The position numbers and the translations under genes are program-made. Of a DNA stretch of 64,000 nt, positions 60,532 to 64,000 are shown piece after piece. Source of the stretch: Acaudatibacter sp035532115 (lineage in GTDB: Bacteria > Pseudomonadota > Alphaproteobacteria > Caulobacterales > Caulobacteraceae); contig DATKRO010000058.1 of assembly GCA_035532115.1 (NCBI GenBank), positions 1 to 64,000 on the forward strand, read 5' to 3'. Position 1 is the stretch's first letter; each line of letters starts with the position of its first letter. The notes beneath the pieces were generated by a model. That model was not told where the DNA came from. It searched no databases and worked only from the letters and a program-made list of their open reading frames with translations.

Positions 60532-61158
60532 ACGCGGGGCCGGTCGCTCCGTCTTCGTCAACTGCCCCTTCGACGACGCCTACCAGCCGGTCTTTCGCGC
60601 GATCCTCTTGCTATCGTCGCGTGCGATTTCACGCCTCGCTGCTCGACGGCGCCGAATACCGGCTGGACAAGATTGCCGAGATGATCGGCGCGTCCGATTG
60701 GGGCATCCACGATATCTCGCGCGTCGAAGTCGATCCGGCCAATCCGGTTCCCCGTTTCAACATGCCCCTGGAGCTGGGCATTCATCTCGGCGCCCGGCTG
60801 CTCGGCGATACGCCACACCGACGCAAGCGGGCCTTGATTCTCGAAGCTGATGCACATCGCTACGATCGCACCCTGTCGGACATCAGCGGACAAGACATCG
60901 CCCAACACGCCAACGATCCTGCGCGGGTGATCTCCGCCGTGCGGAATTTCTTCAACGATCATCGCCGGCGCGGCAGCGCGCCGCTCCCGGGGGAGCAGCC
61001 CTCCTCGAGGATTACGACCGCATCCGCAACGACATCGGGCCACGGACGGCCGCCGAGGCGCGCCTCGGCGCCTGGAACGCACTTTCGTTCCGAGATATGT
61101 CGATGTCCTGACCAGCAGCCTTGCGGTCCTCGCGGAGGAGCGGACCGACCCGACCTAA
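60503..61158 (+). pseudogene. Multiply frameshifted FVNCPFD-family gene
   Basis: Pieces of one protein appear in different frames. SVFVNCPFDDAYQPVFRAIL runs to ~60612; AIVACDFTPRC is in a second frame to ~60645; LDGAEYRLDKIAEMIGASD, WGIHDISRVEVD, PRFNMPLELGIHLGARLL and DISGQDIAQHANDP follow in a third, to ~60970; PGGAALLEDYDRIRNDI lies in yet another; and a C-terminus ending at about 61158 follows. At least three indels are needed. The order matches a family of uncharacterised, probably Rossmann-like proteins often found in accessory regions. As it stands no full-length protein can be made. Confidence 0.75.
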
Positions 61159-61282
61159 GCCGCGCGCCTCTCGGCTTAAACGGATAGCCGGAAGGGAAGC
61201 TGCGCCCCCAGGATGCGCCCCAGGGGTGGCGCACCGGCGGGCAGGGGCTATGATGCGGCGGCAGAGCGAAGGAGGCCCCCAC

Positions 61283-61564
61283 ATGAAGCGCACCTGGCGA
61301 GCGGGCGCGGCGGTGCTGGCGGCGGCGCTGGGGGGCGGCGGCTTGGCGGCCTGCGCCGCCTATCACCTGGAGCGGCCGGCGCTGCGCATGGCGCGGCCCC
61401 AGGCCGAGCCGGCGGCGCTCAGCCTCTACGCGCCGCCGAGCGACAACTATCCCTCCGTGGGCGGCGACATTCTCAAGGGAACCTCTCCCACGAGCGTCGC
61501 CGCCTACGAGGCCACCACCGCGGCGCCGGCGAACGCCACGGCGGCGCCGGCGCCTAGGTCCTGA
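61283..61564 (+). CDS. Small hypothetical lipoprotein
   Basis: A 93-residue predicted lipoprotein: a basic start, a hydrophobic stretch with lipobox LAAC, then a Pro/Ala-rich, Thr-rich mature part. GGAGG at 61271 gives a good ribosome site. A GCTATGAT at 61247 resembles a -10 box. The 3' end overlaps the 3' end of the Hsp20 gene by 11 bases, convergently. Confidence 0.6.
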   Translation: MKRTWRAGAAVLAAALGGGGLAACAAYHLERPALRMARPQAEPAALSLYAPPSDNYPSVGGDILKGTSPTSVAAYEATTAAPANATAAPAPRS

Positions 61565-62249
61565 TCTCGATCTTGGAGCGCGGCGGCGTCGCACCCGGCC
61601 GCTTGGCGAGGCTGATCTTCAGCACGCCGTCGCGGAACTGGGCCTCGATGCGACCGCGGTCGGCGTCCGGCGGCAGCGGGAAGCTGCGCTCGAAGCGGCC
61701 GAAGCGGCGTTCGCTGACCCGATAGGCGCTGGAGGCGTCCTCGTTCTCCTCGATCTTCTGACCGCAGACGTTCAGCATGTCGCCCTGCAGCGAGATGTCG
61801 ACGTCGTCGCGCGCGAGGCCCGGCAGCTCCAGGGAGAGCAGATAGGCGTCCTTGGTCTCCTTCAGATCGGCCGGCGGCGGGCCGAACAGGCCGCCCGCGC
61901 CCATGTGGCCGAAGGGCCGCAGCATGCGCAGCGCCGGCACGCCGTCGAAGCCCACGGCCTGGCGCCAGAAGTCGTCGAACCAGCGGTTGACGTCGAGCTG
62001 GAACGCCATGAACGGATCGAAGGTGCGCCGCCAGCTCTCGGCGACGTTGCGGCCGGCCTCGGCCCCGGCCTGGGCGACGCGCCGGCCACCCTCGGCGGCG
62101 GTCCGGGCGACCTCGCCGGCGCCCTGGGCGGCGATCGCCCCCTCGCGGCCGGCCTCGTCGAAGCTGCGCGGCTCGCCCTGGGAGCCCTTGCCGGCGCTCT
62201 CTCGGCTGCGCGTCGGTTCGTTCTGGGTGTTTGCGTGCGGTTCGGCCAT
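61554..62249 (-). CDS. Hsp20/alpha-crystallin family chaperone with long N-terminus
   Basis: A 231-residue small heat-shock protein. The alpha-crystallin domain (~130-222) has ETKDAYLLSLELPGLARDDVDISL, RRFGRFERSFPLP and FRDGVLKISLAK. The first ~80 residues are an Ala/Gly/Glu-rich extension, followed by DPFMAFQLDVNRWFDDFWR, which is seen in alphaproteobacterial sHSPs. It holds unfolding proteins under stress. No heat-shock promoter was identified in the 167 bases before prmA. Confidence 0.9.
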   Translation of the reverse strand: MAEPHANTQNEPTRSRESAGKGSQGEPRSFDEAGREGAIAAQGAGEVARTAAEGGRRVAQAGAEAGRNVAESWRRTFDPFMAFQLDVNRWFDDFWRQAVGFDGVPALRMLRPFGHMGAGGLFGPPPADLKETKDAYLLSLELPGLARDDVDISLQGDMLNVCGQKIEENEDASSAYRVSERRFGRFERSFPLPPDADRGRIEAQFRDGVLKISLAKRPGATPPRSKIEIRT

Positions 62250-62416
62250 GATCGAATTCTCCCGTTCGTCAGGTTTGCACTCGTCGGGCGCATTGGGCCC
62301 CCGCCAGCCCCGGAACGCCGCGGCGAGGCGCCAATGTTCCGCCGCCCCGGATCAACTTTTGTGAAACGCGGCGCGGCGCTCGCCAAGCGTCGGCGCACTG
62401 GCTAGACCGCGCCGGC

Positions 62417-63322
62417 ATGACCATGGCCGTCCAGATCACCGCCCGCGGCGAGCGCACCCGGATCGAGGCGGCCGCCGCCGCGATCGAGGCCGCGCCCGCG
62501 CTGGACGCCAGCGCCTACGCCGTGATCGAGGAGGACGAGGCGCGCGGGCTCTGGCGCCTCGACCTCTATCCGGTCTCGCAGGCGGAGGCCGAGGCCCTGA
62601 CCGGCCTCGTCGGCCGCTGGCCCGGCCTGAGGGTCAGCTCGCGGCCTCTGGCCGACGCCGACTGGCTGGCGCTGGCGCTCTCGGGCCTGCCGCCGGTGCG
62701 CGCCGGCCGCTTCGTCGTCCACGGGGCGCACGACCGGGGGCGCGTGCCGGCGAACGCCGTCGGCCTGCGCATCGAGGCCGGCGCGGCCTTCGGCACCGGC
62801 CATCACGGCACGACGCTGGGATGCCTGCTGGCGCTGGACGGGCTGCTGCGCCGCCGCCGTCCCGGGCGCGTGCTCGACGTCGGGACCGGGACCGGGGTGC
62901 TCGCCATCGCCGCGGCGCGCGCCGGGGCCGAGATCGCCATCGGCGCGGACATCGATCCGGTCGCGGTGCGCATCGCCGGCGAGAACGCCCGGCTGAACGG
63001 CGCCGGCGCGCGCAGCCGTTTCGTGCGCGCCGATGGGCTGGGAGGCGCGCTGATCGGCGCGGCCGCGCCCTACGACCTCGTCTTCGCCAACATCCTGGCG
63101 GGACCGCTGGTGCGCCTCGCGCCCGCCATCCGCCGCGCCCTGGCGCCGGGCGGCGTTGTCATCCTCTCGGGCCTGCTGCGCTCGCAGGAGCGGCAGGTGC
63201 TGGCCGCCTATGGCGGCCTGCGGCTGAGGCTGGTGCGGCGCATCCATCTGGACGCCTGGGCGACGCTGGTGCTGCGCAGCGCCTCGACCGCGGCGCTTCC
63301 CACGCGGTCGCGGCCGGCCTAA
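62417..63322 (+). CDS. prmA: Ribosomal protein L11 methyltransferase
   Basis: A 301-residue SAM-dependent methyltransferase that trimethylates L11. The N-terminal substrate-binding domain has a weakly conserved sequence; the linker is followed by the SAM site VLDVGTGTGVLAIAAARAGA and the family's FANILAGPLV. GGCTAGACC at 62398 resembles a -10 box, 10 bases before the ATG. Eleven bases separate its stop from the next gene. Confidence 0.93.
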   Translation: MTMAVQITARGERTRIEAAAAAIEAAPALDASAYAVIEEDEARGLWRLDLYPVSQAEAEALTGLVGRWPGLRVSSRPLADADWLALALSGLPPVRAGRFVVHGAHDRGRVPANAVGLRIEAGAAFGTGHHGTTLGCLLALDGLLRRRRPGRVLDVGTGTGVLAIAAARAGAEIAIGADIDPVAVRIAGENARLNGAGARSRFVRADGLGGALIGAAAPYDLVFANILAGPLVRLAPAIRRALAPGGVVILSGLLRSQERQVLAAYGGLRLRLVRRIHLDAWATLVLRSASTAALPTRSRPA

Positions 63323-63332
63323 ATCTTCGCCC

Positions 63333-64000
63333 ATGCGCCAGACCTTCGATGAAAAGACCGATCCCTCGTTCGGGCCGAGACACGCGCCGCTGATCCGCAA
63401 GGTCATGGCCGAGCAGGGGCTGGACGGCTTCGTCATCCCGCACGAGGACGAGCACCAGAACGAATACCTGCCCGACGCCAACGACCGGCTAGCTTGGGCG
63501 ACCGGGTTCACCGGCTCGGCCGGGGCGGCGGTGCTGTTCCAGCAAAAAGCCGCGCTCTTCGTCGATGGCCGCTACACCCTGCAGGCGCGCGATCAGGTGG
63601 ACCTGGGCATCTTCGAGATCCGCGACCTCGTCGAGGGCGGCGTCGGCGCCTATCTGCAGGGCGAGGCGCAGGCCGGCTGGACCATCGGCTACGATCCCAG
63701 GCTGCACAGCCCCGAGGCGCTGGAGCGGCTGCGCGCCGCCGCGGCCAAGGCGGGCGCCGCCTTCAGGCCGGTGGCGGCCAACCCGCTGGACGCCGCCTGG
63801 GGCGCGGAGCGGCCGCGCCAGCCGCAGGCGCCGGTGCGCCCGCACCCGCTGGAGTACGCCGGCGAGGCCTCCGCCTCCAAGCGCGCCCGCGTGGGCGCGA
63901 GCGTGGCCGACCAGGGCGCCCAGGCGGCCCTGATCACCGCCCCGGCCTCGATCGCCTGGCTGTTCAACATCCGCGGCGGCGACGTGATCCGCTCGCCGCT
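63333..64000 (+). CDS. Aminopeptidase P family protein (5' part)
   Basis: The first ~222 residues of an Xaa-Pro aminopeptidase are visible; the gene runs off the window. DGFVIPHEDEHQNEYLP, RLAWATGFTGSAGAAVLF and ALFVDGRYTLQARDQVD match the N-terminal creatinase-like domain of the long (about 600 aa) class. The metal-binding catalytic domain is outside the window. Confidence 0.92.
   Translation, partial: MRQTFDEKTDPSFGPRHAPLIRKVMAEQGLDGFVIPHEDEHQNEYLPDANDRLAWATGFTGSAGAAVLFQQKAALFVDGRYTLQARDQVDLGIFEIRDLVEGGVGAYLQGEAQAGWTIGYDPRLHSPEALERLRAAAAKAGAAFRPVAANPLDAAWGAERPRQPQAPVRPHPLEYAGEASASKRARVGASVADQGAQAALITAPASIAWLFNIRGGDVIRSP

Noticed and set aside
1..64000. tRNA, rRNA, riboswitch and CRISPR signals
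   Set aside because: I looked for cloverleaf-like GGTTCRANNCC arms, rRNA-like stretches and regularly spaced direct repeats and saw none that I could support by eye; a tRNAscan or Infernal run would be decisive.

Overview
The window is a densely coded, very GC-rich chromosomal segment of an alphaproteobacterium, most likely in or near the Caulobacterales (Caulobacter/Phenylobacterium-like). The grounds are split-alpha transhydrogenase genes next to an aa3-oxidase subunit IV gene, the petABC order, HWE/HisKA_2-type kinases, and -10 elements close to GCTANAWC ahead of prs (14608) and uvrD (57783). The genus is inference. There are no rRNA genes, no tRNAs I could recognise, no CRISPR array and no complete transposase.

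Layout. 1-9.4 kb (mostly minus strand): the proton-translocating transhydrogenase operon pntAA-pntAB-pntB with a HEPN/MNT toxin-antitoxin pair wedged into it, aa3 oxidase subunit IV, an alpha/beta hydrolase, an aldo/keto reductase, ilvE, then a plus-strand OmpR/EnvZ-type pair. 9.4-25 kb: TetR regulator, a YbjN-like protein with proC, ubiK; lgt with a MidA-like methyltransferase and pgeF; prs, rplY, pth, a TPR protein, a ribbon-helix-helix/PIN toxin-antitoxin pair, ychF, two tandem dienelactone hydrolases, then apt-mtnP on the other strand and a predicted two-lobed retropepsin-like protein. 25-30 kb: cytochrome bc1 operon petABC, hemF, an alpha/beta hydrolase.

30-32 kb is an accessory patch: a broken doc toxin gene behind an intact AbrB-type antitoxin, an intact MazE/MazF-like pair with an AT-rich palindromic operator candidate, and two copies of a mosaic intergenic repeat. 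32-39 kb holds an MmgE/PrpD protein and a sensory cluster: a single-domain receiver, a giant CheB-CheR-PAS-HWE kinase whose start lies behind a ten-C homopolymer, and a second CheB-type methylesterase. 39-43.4 kb is a tightly overlapping catabolic operon (two MaoC hydratases, CaiB-type CoA transferase, CitE-type lyase, acyl-CoA dehydrogenase) that resembles itaconate or mesaconate catabolism. 43.4-44.7 kb is a small accessory islet (lipoprotein, Rap1a/Tai-type protein).

45-64 kb: a divergent EF-G paralogue lacking the usual G3 histidine, enoyl-CoA hydratase, aminoglycoside-phosphotransferase-like protein, Baeyer-Villiger-type monooxygenase, a GAF histidine kinase, CinA-type amidase, SemiSWEET, a TonB-dependent receptor without a visible signal peptide, uvrD/pcrA, a multiply frameshifted gene of the FVNCPFD family, an Hsp20, prmA, and the 5' part of an aminopeptidase P gene cut by the window edge.

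How genes work together: pntAA/AB/B form one membrane enzyme; petABC form one respiratory complex that feeds aa3 oxidase; the 39-43.4 kb operon looks like one acyl-CoA pathway; the sensory genes at 33.5-38.9 kb probably form one signalling route without a local MCP receptor. The most unusual points are the toxin-antitoxin pair translationally fused into the pnt operon, the homopolymer switch or error before the CheB-CheR kinase, the eroded accessory genes, and the mosaic repeat family.
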